Notes under the pieces: generated by a model
The model's database searches: none
What the model saw: only the letters and a program-made list of their open reading frames with translations
Told to the model about the DNA's origin: nothing
Assembly: GCA_014607495.2 (NCBI GenBank)
Contig: CP053153.1
Span: forward strand, 13,640,001-13,704,000
Reading direction: 5' to 3'
DNA: 64,000 nucleotides
Origin: Carposina sasakii
Lineage: Eukaryota; Arthropoda; Insecta; Lepidoptera; Carposinidae
In this document: in pieces, positions 35,000 to 45,362 of the stretch
How positions within the stretch are numbered: the stretch's first letter is position 1
Layout of the letters: each line of letters begins with the position of its first letter
Translations under genes and position numbers: made by a program

Positions 35000-36130
35000 T
35001 AGGGTTGCCAACTCTTATACACAGATTTGCGGGACATCGGGGTTAAATATGCGGGACCAGAGCAAGAAAAACGGGACACCACTATAAATGGCCAATTTCT
35101 GTAATTTTTTATAGAGAAATAAAATATTTCGTGATATTCCATTGCAAATGGAGGTTTAATGGTGGCGCATCCGAAATATTTTTTTTGTATTAACTCAACC
35201 GATAGTAGGTATAACTATTTTGTTTGTTACTCTTTATCTTGTAGTGCAAACATAGGAACGCGAGCGGAGCGACCGCGAATTTTTTTCACCTTCTTCCAAG
35301 GACCTTTATTAAAAAAACATTGTTTTTATTGGGTCAGTATACGTCCTTTGTACGAGTATGATACTTTTACCCATTTAAGATAAACGCGAGAGGGGCAATT
35401 TCGACATTTTTTCACCTTCTTCCATGGAACTTTATTTAAAAAAAAACATTGTATTTATTGGGTCAGCATACCTCCTTCGCATGATATTCTTTCGCCTTCT
35501 TCCAAGTTAAAAAAAAAGTTTTATTGGGTCAGCATGCGTCCTTTGTCTGATGAATTTTTTCACCTTCTTTCTACCAAAGATATATTATTATTTTTTGAAT
35601 AAAAAACAACGTTTTTATTAGGTCAGCTTATAAACTTTATTACATAAGAGCAAAAACGCGAGCGAAGCGAGCTCGGGAATATTTGCTTATTTTGAATCCT
35701 TGGTAATTTTTTTAGTTTTCCACATTAATAATTTACTTTCATTTATATAAAACAATGCTTCAAAGATGGCGCCTGATAAATCCATAATAGGTATTTGGTT
35801 GATTGGTGTTGAATGATTGATACGTACGTAGTAAGCGTGTAAAGAGAAGCAATGAGAATATTTTCTATTTGAAATATATTTCACTAAATACTACTTATAA
35901 GCTCTGATGTTTCATTGATGATGAATGAGTAGGTAACAAGTATATTAAACTTAAAGATTTGTGTTCTGATTGAAAATTAAAAGTTCAAGATTTGGGTATG
36001 GAATTTTTATCAACTGGGGAGGATTCACCGGAAAGCGGGAAATTTGGCGTCCCGCAGACCCTTAAAACGGGACGCGTTATGACCCTGAAAACGGGACGTA
36101 CCGCGCCACGCGGGACGGCTGGCAACCCTA
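35000..36130. mobile_element. Non-autonomous hAT-like element (1.1 kb)
   Basis: The terminal inverted repeats are tagggttgcca at 35000 and tggcaacccta ending at 36130. The flanking 8-bp duplication is ctcgtgac (34992-34999) and ctcgtaac (36131-36138), one mismatch. GC-rich 'cgggac' words cluster inside both ends. No transposase frame is present. The centre holds a four-unit tandem repeat (35287-35640). Confidence 0.75.
35287..35640 (+). repeat. Diverged tandem repeat inside the hAT-like element, 4 units
   Basis: Each unit has a caccttcttcca-type start (35287, 35413, 35493, 35561), then an A-run, then tttttattgggtcagcat. Units differ in length (about 65-125 bases). Confidence 0.7.
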
Positions 36131-36138
36131 CTCGTAAC

Positions 36139-36984
36139 TGATTCGATGTTTTCTTGTCATTTTGTGTACATATTCTGAATAAAACAATTATTTAAATTTT
36201 AACAAAGGCGCTAATGCTAATTTTTAGTTTAAGTTCTACAACTTAAAACAGTTCTAAACCTGGACACCAGTCAATATACAGTCCCATAATGTGTCAATTA
36301 CAACGATTCTGACCGTCACACTTACATACCTATATTTAAAATTAGTAATATGTCTGCCCTTCTCCATTTTTATTCTTTATTGTACACAAAACATAACAAT
36401 AAATACAGAAAAATTTACAAAAGGATTGCATACAAAATTCTTAATTTCAATGACTGTCAAAGAAGGGGATAAATATAAGAAAAAAGAGATACCTTACTTA
36501 CACACACTTCATGCACATAATTGGTTTTACCCGGAATTAAATCTTAGACCACCTAATTAACCAGTTAGTTATAGAGAATAAAGTGTAATCGAGTTATCGT
36601 GGAATCATTCAAGTTTTTGTTTGAGCCCATATATGAACTTGATGGAAAGTGATATATTTATCACCTCTAATGTAAGTAGGTAGGTACCTACCTCTTAGTG
36701 AGAGTGAACACGTTTTTGCGATGTACCGATAGGTATACAAGGGAATCTGTAAAATAAACCATACGCTAAATACAAAAGAGTAATGAATGTAATATGTACA
36801 TGTCTGTTATTTTCTCAAAAAACCATAGGTATGTAACTGTATCCAAAAATATGTAATTTGTAGATACTTACTCTATATTTCACATTGAAAAAATGCCAAA
36901 GATACTAATAATAAAATATCTATGTTGATTATCAAACGATATTGGTAATATTTACGTAACTAACTCATCATAACATCATTATAA
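36139..36984. other. Unassigned sequence
   Basis: The 89-aa frame at 36291-36560 shows no domain. Nothing else recognised. Confidence 0.4.
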
Positions 36985-37140
36985 CTTATTTATTTATTTA
37001 TTTTTATGAGTTAGAAGACAATATATTGAGCATAGTAAACCCAAGCTTACGACTAATATGGCCGTGCTTGGTAATTAGGATCGTAAAGCGTTTGATGTAA
37101 TGTAAACACTTATAAACAAATAAATACTTAAAATGTAGTA
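36985..37140. repeat. LINE/SINE tail-like fragment
   Basis: A tatttatttatttattt run, then 'gccgtgcttggtaattagga', then 'cttataaacaaataaatac'. These are polyadenylation-like ends often left by retroelements. Confidence 0.4.
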
Positions 37141-37510
37141 ATAATAGTCAGTAGAGGGACAAGACCACCTGTCACTACTAACCGAACTTGTACATCTCAA
37201 TACAATCAATACAAACAAACTTTAGTGTCATCTATCACTATGGGTGCGCCCACCACCGGGCCCTACACCCTCCACTGACCCTCGGATCTGATAATTCATA
37301 ACTTCGAAAACAGGCACTTGCACTAACTACACTATCGCCACGAGAAACCAGACCCGAGCACCTAGCATGCAAGACAATACATTGCACTATTCACTACTTC
37401 CCACGACACAGTATATCCTAGTGTGGGGCTAGAGAGCAAACTATGTAATGTAAAAATATTATTTTGGCCAAATAAATGAATTATTATAAATGAATTATTA
37501 TTATTATTAA
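37140..37510 (-). repeat. S2 fragment followed by dispersed repeat, mate of 993-1122
   Basis: 37140-37205 matches S2 (agagggacaagaccacctgt). 37240-37375 is the inverted mate of 993-1122 (cccaccaccgggccctacac ... cctagcatgc). An AAT-type tail follows at 37470-37510. Confidence 0.65.
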
Positions 37511-38691
37511 ATCAGAGACGTGAGGGAAATCGTGAACACTGCTATAGAGTTCTATGGTTTGCATACTGGTCACTTTAGAGGTCATTACAACTCCTATCTT
37601 TAACTGAAACTTCTGGTTCGATGAGCACCCCTTGTATATACGATAGGGGGCTGAAATTTTTCGTACATAATAAGAGTGGTAGGTCTATTAAATCTTAGGG
37701 GTGGCGAAACATATATTGCAAAAAATATTTTTTACTATATGTTTATGGACCACCCTAATGTATATGTATATGTATGTATGTGTTATATGTATATATATAC
37801 TAACTTACTTGACTGTAAGGATGACTGTACAAGACTTCACAGACAAACTATAAAAATAGTTTTGTGGAGCTAAGACTATCATTTTTTTGTAATCTTTTTA
37901 TATCAATAAAAAATAATAATAATAATAATTGGTAATTTAGAAAATGTGCTTCGGTCCCACTCCAACCCTAATATTAATAAATGTCCAGTAGAGACGGAGT
38001 AACTTTACTCCGAGGTGTAAGGTGACATTTTCATTAGTCTTAAACATCATCATATATTAGGTAATTAGAATTTTAATAAAACAACTAGTGCAGGTGGTCT
38101 TAAATATTTACATCCCTGAAACCTTGTTTAATCTAAAACAAAACAATTTCTAGAATTTTTAGATTTCTTTCGAGTAAAACAAACATTTAAATACTCCTCT
38201 GCAACTATAACCATAATAATCCCACTCTTGCCTAGTTTATTCCTCAATGAAAATTCGAGATTAAGATCAAAGTCGGCATCGTAACGCATTCGACGCGAAC
38301 ACGAGGCGAATACAAACATTTTCTCTGGTCTGTCGTTTTGATATGGTTACCTAAATTACGATGCGGCAAAAAACTTGTTTTCGGCACCGTCCAAGCACCG
38401 TATTTGAAAAAAGCAAAACAAAAAAGCCAAGCTTTTGTTTTCATCGTCATCGGAAGTTCACTGCTGAACTCGCGATGAGGCTCGCAAAAACATTACATCG
38501 AAAATATGCAACTTAAATATGCGATTTTAGCCATAATGTCGTTATGAACGTACGAAGACGTTCATGTATGTCGCTTTCATATAGAAACTAATTTATTTCA
38601 CTAACGCGAAAGAGGTGTGTTTGGAAACGCACTAAATGCAAATCCATATTTATATTTTGTAGTTTCAACCTACCCTTATAGCCTATAGGAC
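37511..38691. other. Unassigned sequence
   Basis: Contains a TATG-rich simple stretch (37755-37800) and an AAT run (37905-37930). No gene supported. Confidence 0.4.
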
Positions 38692-38759
38692 TTAAGTGTG
38701 GGTTATGCGATAGAAAGAAAAATCGTAAAGGAGGTTGTAAGCAATGGCTGGTAACTTAC

Positions 38760-38952
38760 CGTTCGAGGCCCGTAGAAAATTCATTGGATGCCCCCGTAAT
38801 TGATGTTGGAAGTTGGGATTCTCCTTTGACTGTTGGCCCCATCCGGCTGAGGGCTTGTTGCATTTTGCCGCATTGCCACCCTGTAGTTTTGGACTGGTCG
38901 CGGTTCGGGTGTCGTCGATTTTTAGTAAACAAGCAAGTTGGTCGAAGTTCAT
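38760..38952 (-). CDS. Candidate first coding exon of a host gene
   Basis: On the minus strand ATG (38952-38950) opens a 64-codon frame that ends at a strong splice donor, aacg|gtaagtt, at 38760/38759 (phase 1). By my count 34 of 64 codons end in G or C, well above the AT-rich background. The residue mix (Asn, Gln, Gly, Lys, Cys) is soluble-protein-like, with no signal peptide or membrane segment. The start reads MNFDQLACLLKIDD and the end RGHPMNFLRASN. The frame is closed upstream of the ATG, so it can only be a start exon or a chance frame. I do not recognise the protein. Downstream exons on this strand were not found within 38 kb and would follow a long intron. No match to any repeat family in the window. 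Confidence 0.4.
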
Positions 38953-39957
38953 GTGCGTTTCAAAAATATAGTTTACGCACCTGGTTGTAGGTATCTATTG
39001 ATTACAAACCCTGCAAAGTACCTACATAGTAGAGTAACTGGTGTGATAAAGTCATAAGAGCTCTAATTGGCACGTTTGCCGCATCAAAGTGAAATCGTAA
39101 TAACTACATATAATACTCGTTAAATACAGAATTGGCGGTCACAGGTGGTCTCCTACTAAGGTTGATCATTGTTCACAAAATGGCCCCCATTTAATTTTAT
39201 GGCGCGAACATAATAAAGGATGCATCCCCAAGGTTGGGTGAGATCACCGCGAAAATATTGTGAGAAAGTGATGAGTGGAGCAAGTAGTAGGAGCTAGCGG
39301 GCGTGACAAATAATAATGTGGCTCTGCATTGGTGTAATAAATGACGGAGAAAATAACTAACAATGCTAGGGAAAATGTTGTGAAAATTCCCGTGTTTCTT
39401 AGTCGACTCTTACGACATGCACGGAAGGAGATGCAGCTAATGTATTCTAGCAATCAGCAAGAGACACGAGTTAAATTAAAAAGAAGGCCTCAGGGATGAC
39501 ATGTTTCTATGCCGGATTGAAAATACATATTTTTATAACCCTGAAGTAAAATAACCGAAGAAATATGTAGTATAACTTATACCTATTACCGCATTTTACA
39601 TAAAGATTAGATATATAAATTTTAATGCATCTTTATGTAAAATATATAATATTGCATAGGTTAAGTAGTAATAAAATTTTATATACAACAATAAATGGGG
39701 TGGGCATAAACGATGACAATGCGTAATGTCAAATATTGCTAAATAGTAAATTCCTGTCACTTATGCCGCTCTTGCGCAACGCAACGGTTAGACTAGAATA
39801 GAATGTCGCTATAGATTTATGATGCACTCTGTACTAATTTTATAGGGGGATTCGTGATGTACGCTGTGACATGTAATAGCTATTTGGCATACTAGGTGAA
39901 TAATTCAAAGTCGTATGTGATCAGAATTATTTTCGTTATTTTGTCTCGCAAAAACAT
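38953..39957. other. Unassigned; S1 fragment at 39395-39455
   Basis: 39395-39455 (cttagtcgactcttacgaca ... atgtattctag) is a minus-strand piece of the S1 repeat. The rest shows nothing. Confidence 0.4.
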
Positions 39958-39976
39958 ATTAAAAGTACTTGACCGT

Positions 39977-40119
39977 AATTCGAAGCTTATAATGAGATAG
40001 GCATATCCGTTTCCCGTAGTCTTTTACCATTTTAGTTCTTTTGATGACGTCTTTCCGCTGTCTCAACAGACAGTGGCGCCAACTGTCACTTTTAAAAGAG
40101 TCGTGGCGCCATTTTTCCT
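39977..40119 (+). repeat. DIRS left inverted terminal repeat
   Basis: Starts aattcgaagcttataatgag and ends gtggcgccatttttcct. It is the exact reverse complement of 45172-45314 by base-by-base reading. Confidence 0.95.
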
Positions 40120-40610
40120 CATTGGCGTTTTGATTCCCGTAGTGTAAAGGTGTTGCGTTTACGCATATAAATTTTGCATTTAGATAATTTCAGTAAAATA
40201 AATTGAGGTAAAAGTGCATTTAACTGTGTAAATAGCGAAATACAGATTGGATTATCCACATTAAAAGTGAGTATAACAATTTGTTATAAATTTTACAATG
40301 GTTATTCGAAATAATCCCTACAGCATAAATTCGTAAAAGTATTACGACTATCAATTTTACCTAGCTACTAGCTTGTAGAAAGGTGAGTTAAATATGGAAT
40401 ATGCTCGTAATTCTATAATATATAATTTAAATCAAAACGCAGTGTAATGTTAATTTGTAGCATTGTTAATTATAACAATATTTGAATAGAAGTTACGATT
40501 TTTATAACAATATTTGAATAGAAGTTTAACGGTTTTTCCGTTCGAAATTACCTGACGTATGAAAAGTATTTTTGTGTTAGATATATTATTAAAATTCATA
40601 TTTTTCTAGA
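40120..40610 (+). promoter_or_regulatory. DIRS 5' leader
   Basis: Non-coding leader between the repeat and gag. It has a possible donor at 40267 (aaaa|gtgagta) and an acceptor-like tttttctag directly before the gag ATG, so a leader intron is possible. A direct repeat of tataacaatatttgaataga occurs at 40470 and 40502. The word cattggcgtttt recurs at 44971. Confidence 0.5.
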
Positions 40611-41915
40611 ATGAATGAAACAAATGTTCCATCGGAGGAAGAGCCTGTAGCTGGTCCTAGCGGGGTGCGCCAAAAGCGTACCCTCAGTACTAGCAGCAGC
40701 AGCTCCTCCAGTAGTTCCACTTCGAGCTCATCAGCTCGGAGCTCCAAGCATAAGCGTTCACGCCGGCATCGGAAAAAGAGGAATAAAAGAAGCCGACATT
40801 CATTACGGCTATTGAGCAAACAAATATGTGAGTTGCAAAATGTTATTTCTCAACCTTGTGTATATCAGAATGATGAACAAATGGACCAGGTGTCCATCTG
40901 TTCAAGAGTTAGTGGAAACCTTTATGAGGACAATAATGTCGAACAATTGCCTTCTGCTCCAGAGACGTTAAATTCAGATTTCACTTTTGAAATTGAGACT
41001 AAGTTAAAGGAACCTTCTGTTCCAAAAGCCCCCGATAACTTTGTTAAAATATTAAATGATGTACAGCATTTTGGTAGCACTGATTGGTCTGAGGTAAGGT
41101 ATGCAGATACCCAAAAACTTTACAACCATACTCCTGGGTTCACAGACCTTGAGGTGAATGGAGAAATTCGACAGTACTATTTAGATTCCCTTAAACACTT
41201 AGCTAAATCAGATAAGGCCTACGCTGCTATTACCTTTTGCATTTTGAAACAAAAGGAAGCTTTACAAGATAACATAAGAAAATTAATAGACTGGACTAAA
41301 TCTGATACTCAGGTAGTAAATTTTAAATCTAAGATTGAAGAATTATTTTTAAACGGGGAATTTCATAAAGTATCGACTGATCTATTGCAGTTAGTTTGTG
41401 GCCATAGGGCAGAAGGTATACAAGTAAAAAGAGATGCTATTCTCAAAAATGTTAAAGATCCAGTAGTAAAAATGATTCTTAATAAAATACCTCCTTCGAA
41501 TACGCATATCTTTGATTCCGACGCTTTTTCATCTGCCCTAGAAAAGGCAGGTGGTGTTCGCAAGGCATTCTGGCCTTCGAAAACGGATAACACCCAAAAG
41601 AAGTCTAATAAACCCTTTCGTCAGCCTTTACGAAACACCGGCATTCAAAATTTTGCGGGTCCATCGAGTGGACCCCAAGTGCCTTATTATGCACCGACAG
41701 GTAATTTCAGACCTTTGTATGATAATATACCACCCTCGAGGGGTGGAGGCCATAATTTAACATATGATAATCACCAACATAATTTATTTAGTGGTAATAT
41801 AAGAGGGCCCTTTCAGTACAGAGGTTCGAGACCTCGTGGTGTACAAAGAGGGGGGAGGGGGCGAGCACCTTCCGGTCATGCCTCCAGAGGTCAACCTAGA
41901 CGTGGCGAACAATGA
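40611..41915 (+). CDS. DIRS Gag-like protein (ORF1)
   Basis: 434 aa. The start ATG lies just after an acceptor-like site. Residues about 21-45 are a Ser tract. About 46-65 is a Lys/Arg/His-rich basic segment (KHKRSRRHRKKRNKRSRH). Residues 120-310 form the helical core (KILNDVQHFGSTDW, YLDSLKHLAKSDKAY, then a KDPVVKMILNK motif). The C-terminal 80 residues are rich in Gly, Arg and Asn (RGGRGRAPSGHASRGQPRRG), probably nucleic-acid binding in place of a zinc knuckle. The frame ends in TGA at 41913 and is in the same frame as the RT frame that follows. It should form the particle or RNA-binding component. The Gag role comes from position and composition, since these proteins are poorly conserved. 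Confidence 0.8.
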   Translation: MNETNVPSEEEPVAGPSGVRQKRTLSTSSSSSSSSSTSSSSARSSKHKRSRRHRKKRNKRSRHSLRLLSKQICELQNVISQPCVYQNDEQMDQVSICSRVSGNLYEDNNVEQLPSAPETLNSDFTFEIETKLKEPSVPKAPDNFVKILNDVQHFGSTDWSEVRYADTQKLYNHTPGFTDLEVNGEIRQYYLDSLKHLAKSDKAYAAITFCILKQKEALQDNIRKLIDWTKSDTQVVNFKSKIEELFLNGEFHKVSTDLLQLVCGHRAEGIQVKRDAILKNVKDPVVKMILNKIPPSNTHIFDSDAFSSALEKAGGVRKAFWPSKTDNTQKKSNKPFRQPLRNTGIQNFAGPSSGPQVPYYAPTGNFRPLYDNIPPSRGGGHNLTYDNHQHNLFSGNIRGPFQYRGSRPRGVQRGGRGRAPSGHASRGQPRRGEQ

Positions 41916-43778
41916 CTCGAGGTCATTCCAAGCCGGACAGTTGGTTCACTTTTACAACAAGTGGAAACAATTGGGAGCCCCAGAAATAATACTAAAATTA
42001 ATAAAAGGTTACCGCATACCATTTGTCCGCAAGCCTCCATTCCAAATTTAAAGAACATTTTTCAAACTCGTGTCTCCAAGGAAATGACAGAAATAATTCA
42101 AAAAATGAAAGGTCAAGGCATTTTACAACCAGTGGATTGGTCTCCCAGTTTCATCTCGCCAATTTTTCTGGTTACAAAGACCGACGGAACTTTCCGTACA
42201 ATATTCAATCTAAAGGCCTTGAACGAATATGTAAAAACCGAACAGTTTCATCTCATAAACATGTATCGAGTACCCGAGTTTTTGCAGCCACGGGATTGGA
42301 TGTGCAAGATAGATTTAAGTCAGGCATATTTTCATCTCAAAATTGCCCAAGTACACAGACGTTTTCTCAGGTTGATTTACAACAAAGAATTGCTAGAAAT
42401 TACTTGTCTTCCGTTCGGGTTAAGTACGGCCCCCAAAATATTCTCTACTCTGACGAATTGGGTGGCTCAAATTTTACGTCAAAGAAATGTACGAATTCTT
42501 GTTTATCTAGACGACTTTTTAATTGCGCATCAAGATCCTGTCGTTTTGCGCAAACATGTCCAAATAACCTTGAACATTCTTCAAGAACTCGGATGGTGTG
42601 TCAGTCTAGAAAAATCAATAACTATACCCCAGAAGAGCCTCACTTACTTAGGTATCCTATGGCAAACATGGGTCAACCAAAAAATGTTACCACGCGAGAA
42701 AATTCTCACTGTCAAAACAAAGGTTCGTCAAATATTAGGTCAAAGAGTTGTTGTATTAAAGGACATTCAAAGCTTAGTGGGAATGTTAAACTTTGCAAGT
42801 TTTGTGGTTCCGCGAGGTCGATTGCACCATCGACACCTGCTAAGATTTATGAATACTCTAATAGACATGCCCAAAACAAAATTTGTACTGCCCAAATTAG
42901 TCCAAACCGAGTTACAATGGTGGATTCAGAACTGCCACCTTCCAACAGAATTGCATCTTCCGCCACCAGTCCACTTTCTAACAACCGACGCATCCGATTT
43001 GGCCTGGGGTGCCCAGTTAGGCAACATACCTCTAAGAGGCAACTGGTCCCAAAAAGAGCAGAATCTCCACTGCAATCAAAAGGAGATGTTGGCCATCTTA
43101 CATGTTGTCCGAAATCACATACACATATTGAGTCAGAGTTCCGTACTCATACAGTGCGACAACAAAACTGTAGTAGCCCATCTTCAAAAAGAGGGAGGCA
43201 CCAGATCGATTCGCTTGTTAGAGATAACTCGTCAACTCCTAGAGTTATTCGACAAACACCAAATTTCGTTCACAATTCATTACTTACCGGGCCGTTACAA
43301 CAATCATGCAGATCACCTGTCCAGGTATCGGCTCCCACCAGAATGGCATCTATTACCGAAAGCCCTGAAACCAATATTCTCCCGATGGGGAATTCCAGTA
43401 ATAGACCTTTTCGCCTCAATGAGAGCTCACGTAGTCTACAATTATGTATCACTAGATCTCACAGATCCGCAAGCGATATTTCACGATGCGTTCAGCAACA
43501 TATGGAATTATCCCCTTGCATGGATTTTCCCTCAACCGTTCCTGGTGCCGAAGGTACTATCGCACCTCAATCATGCAACGGGAGTGTTTCTAATAGTAGT
43601 GCCTCGGTGGCACAAGGTTTTTTGGAGAGCAGACCTCAAAGCGAGAGCCCTCGAAGCTCCATTCACTTTGAGGAATCTGGCAATCAATCTAATAGATACC
43701 TCGACAGGTCTACCGCCCCCCAACATAGAGGACCTGACACTAGAAGTTTGGAGATGTGGGGGTGGTCTGAAGATATAA
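41878..43778 (+). CDS. DIRS reverse transcriptase, RNase H and MT-like protein (ORF2), frame broken near 42045
   Basis: The N-terminal part lies in frame 1 from ATG 41878, overlapping the gag end, with the family's GQLVHFYNKW and GYRIPF motifs. It stops at 42049. The RT continues one frame away (open from 41916). This suggests a one-base deletion at about 42040-42050, or frameshifting. RT blocks: SPIFLVTKTDGTFRTIFNLK, KIDLSQAYFHL, CLPFGLSTAP and the catalytic YLDDF at 42504. RNase H: TTDASDLAWG, a Glu in NQKEMLAIL, QCDNKTVV and NHADHLSR. A C-terminal adenine-methyltransferase-like domain (PVIDLFAS, DAFSNIWNYPLAWIFPQP) follows, without a complete DPPY motif as is usual in the group. It converts the RNA to cDNA in the replication of the element. 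Confident as to family, but possibly a non-functional copy. Confidence 0.9.
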
Positions 43779-44728
43779 ATGATTGGAGTAGTCATCAGAT
43801 ATCATTATTACAAGATTCCTGGAGGCCCTCTACCAAGAAAACTTATAGAATTGCCTGGAATCGATGGTTATTGTGGGCAAAATCAAAGAAAGTCGATTGT
43901 AAACACCCTACAGGGTCCCAGCTGGCCCAGTTTTTAGCGGATTTACATATAGTTCACGGTTTATCGTATAATACCATTTTGTTACACAAGTCGGTCGTTT
44001 CCACACTTTGTAATGCTGATGCATCAAGTATTTTAAGCACCCATGTGCTAGTTAAACATATATTAAAATCCATTTCTTTAAAAAACCCAAAGAAAACTAA
44101 ACCACCAATTTGGGACATTGATAATTTAATTAATTATTTGTCAACTTATAAAATAGATATAAATAATTCATATCAAGTGTCGCGCCACACGGCTATTCTC
44201 CTGTTATTATGTTCAGGTCGCCGTGTTCATGACCTAACATTATTAAAAGTAGATCCTGAACATTGTGTTAAATCCGAAAACACTATAATTTTTTGGCCAG
44301 AGTTTGGTTCCAAAACTGATAGTTGTGATTATAGGCAGTCTGGTTGGAAATTAATGGCTAATGATGATAATACTCAACTAAACCCCGTAAAGTGGATTGA
44401 TAGCCTCATATTACTGCTTCATAATCGACGGGAAATTGCGAACTCTTTTAATTTATTTATGACCGTAAGAGGTAATCCTAAGCCGGCCACTCGAACTGTC
44501 ATTGCAGGGTGGATAAAACATTTATTCAAAGACGCAAACATCCCATTTAGTCCTGGCAGTATACGATCAGCAGTTGCATCAAAGAATTTGTTAAATTACC
44601 CTTTAGATGAAATTCTCGCGCGAGGAAACTGGCGCTCCGCTAACACATTTCATAGATTTTACAAACGTGAAATAAAATCGGTATCTAACTCAAATGATAT
44701 TACACAACTTTTCAACCCTACTGATTAA
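43754..44728 (+). CDS. DIRS tyrosine recombinase (ORF3)
   Basis: From ATG 43754 it is 324 aa, overlapping the RT ORF end by 25 bases in another frame. Residues 20-110 are the core-binding N-terminal domain (SWRPSTKKTYRIAWNRWLLW). The catalytic domain shows Arg 157 in CSGRRVHDL, Arg 271 in PGSIRSAVAS, Trp 293 in GNWRSANTFHRFY (in the place of the second-box His) and the nucleophile Tyr 303. This matches the R-x-R-W/H-Y layout of DIRS recombinases. The enzyme inserts the circular cDNA. The frame is open 577 codons further upstream through the whole RT region, but the RT sequence explains that stretch, so I place the start here. A fusion made by frameshifting from the RT is the alternative. Confidence 0.88.
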   Translation: MWGWSEDINDWSSHQISLLQDSWRPSTKKTYRIAWNRWLLWAKSKKVDCKHPTGSQLAQFLADLHIVHGLSYNTILLHKSVVSTLCNADASSILSTHVLVKHILKSISLKNPKKTKPPIWDIDNLINYLSTYKIDINNSYQVSRHTAILLLLCSGRRVHDLTLLKVDPEHCVKSENTIIFWPEFGSKTDSCDYRQSGWKLMANDDNTQLNPVKWIDSLILLLHNRREIANSFNLFMTVRGNPKPATRTVIAGWIKHLFKDANIPFSPGSIRSAVASKNLLNYPLDEILARGNWRSANTFHRFYKREIKSVSNSNDITQLFNPTD

Positions 44729-45039
44729 TGTATTTGTATTTATCTAAATAGATCACCTTAGAAGTATAAAGTTAATTTAAGTATCATAATATTAGTATTA
44801 TAATATGTTATCAATTAATAATGTTATCTATATATATCAAAACCTAGATTGAAGACATTACTTTAATACGAAATCTATGAAAATTTAGTCTGATTATATA
44901 TGTTAACTAATTTTATTACAAGTTATGTATTATTATATAATTGAATAGAAAATAAAAGAAATTGTTTCACATTGGCGTTTTTTCCTTTATGTAGGTACTT
45001 ACCTTTCCAACAGTGTCTCACCAGACGAAAACAAACAAA
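44729..45039 (+). other. DIRS 3' untranslated region
   Basis: AT-rich non-coding stretch between the recombinase stop and the internal complementary region. No frame or repeat other than the cattggcgtttt word at 44971. Confidence 0.6.
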
Positions 45040-45137
45040 TCTCATTATAAGCTTCGAATTACGGTCAAGTACTTTTAATAGCAGCGTTTTCCCTGAAAGA
45101 AAACGCATATTAAAATACTTACCTAATTCGAAGCTTA
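45040..45137 (+). other. DIRS internal complementary region (ICR)
   Basis: Part A (45040-45079) is the reverse complement of the left edge 39958-39997. Part B (45077-45137) is the reverse complement of the right edge 45302-45362. They overlap on the triplet aat. In the DIRS model this region templates the completion and circularisation of the cDNA ends. Both parts match exactly by base-by-base reading. Confidence 0.92.
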
Positions 45138-45171
45138 CTTTTTAAATCTGCCTGGTGAATAAAAGCCAATT

Positions 45172-45314
45172 AGGAAAAATGGCGCCACGACTCTTTTAAA
45201 AGTGACAGTTGGCGCCACTGTCTGTTGAGACAGCGGAAAGACGTCATCAAAAGAACTAAAATGGTAAAAGACTACGGGAAACGGATATGCCTATCTCATT
45301 ATAAGCTTCGAATT
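45172..45314 (-). repeat. DIRS right inverted terminal repeat
   Basis: Reverse complement of 39977-40119 over 143 bases without mismatch. It is separated from the element edge (45362) by 48 bases that are unrelated to the left edge. Confidence 0.95.
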
Positions 45315-45362
45315 AGGTAAGTATTTTAATATGCGTTTTCTTTCAGGGAAAACGCTGCTATT

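Larger units (their letters stand above)
39958..45362 (+). mobile_element. Full-length DIRS1-type tyrosine-recombinase retrotransposon
   Basis: The element has gag, RT/RNase H/MT-like and tyrosine recombinase frames. Its inverted terminal repeats are identical over 143 bases (39977-40119 and 45172-45314). The unequal outer extensions are both complemented in an internal region at 45040-45137. Both edges carry the triplet ATT (39958-39960 and 45360-45362), which is also the junction triplet inside the internal region. That is the expected result of recombining a circular cDNA into an ATT target without a conventional target duplication. Perfect repeats suggest a recent insertion. A frame break near the start of the polymerase is the only visible defect. 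Confidence 0.93.

Noticed and set aside
40589..40819. Leu/Arg-rich 76-aa frame on the minus strand
   Set aside because: It is the antisense of the Ser tract at the start of gag.
42023..43753. N-terminal 577 codons of the long frame overlapping the RT
   Set aside because: The RT/RNase H reading in the other frame is clearly the conserved one, and no recombinase motif occurs before 43754. Kept only as a finding.
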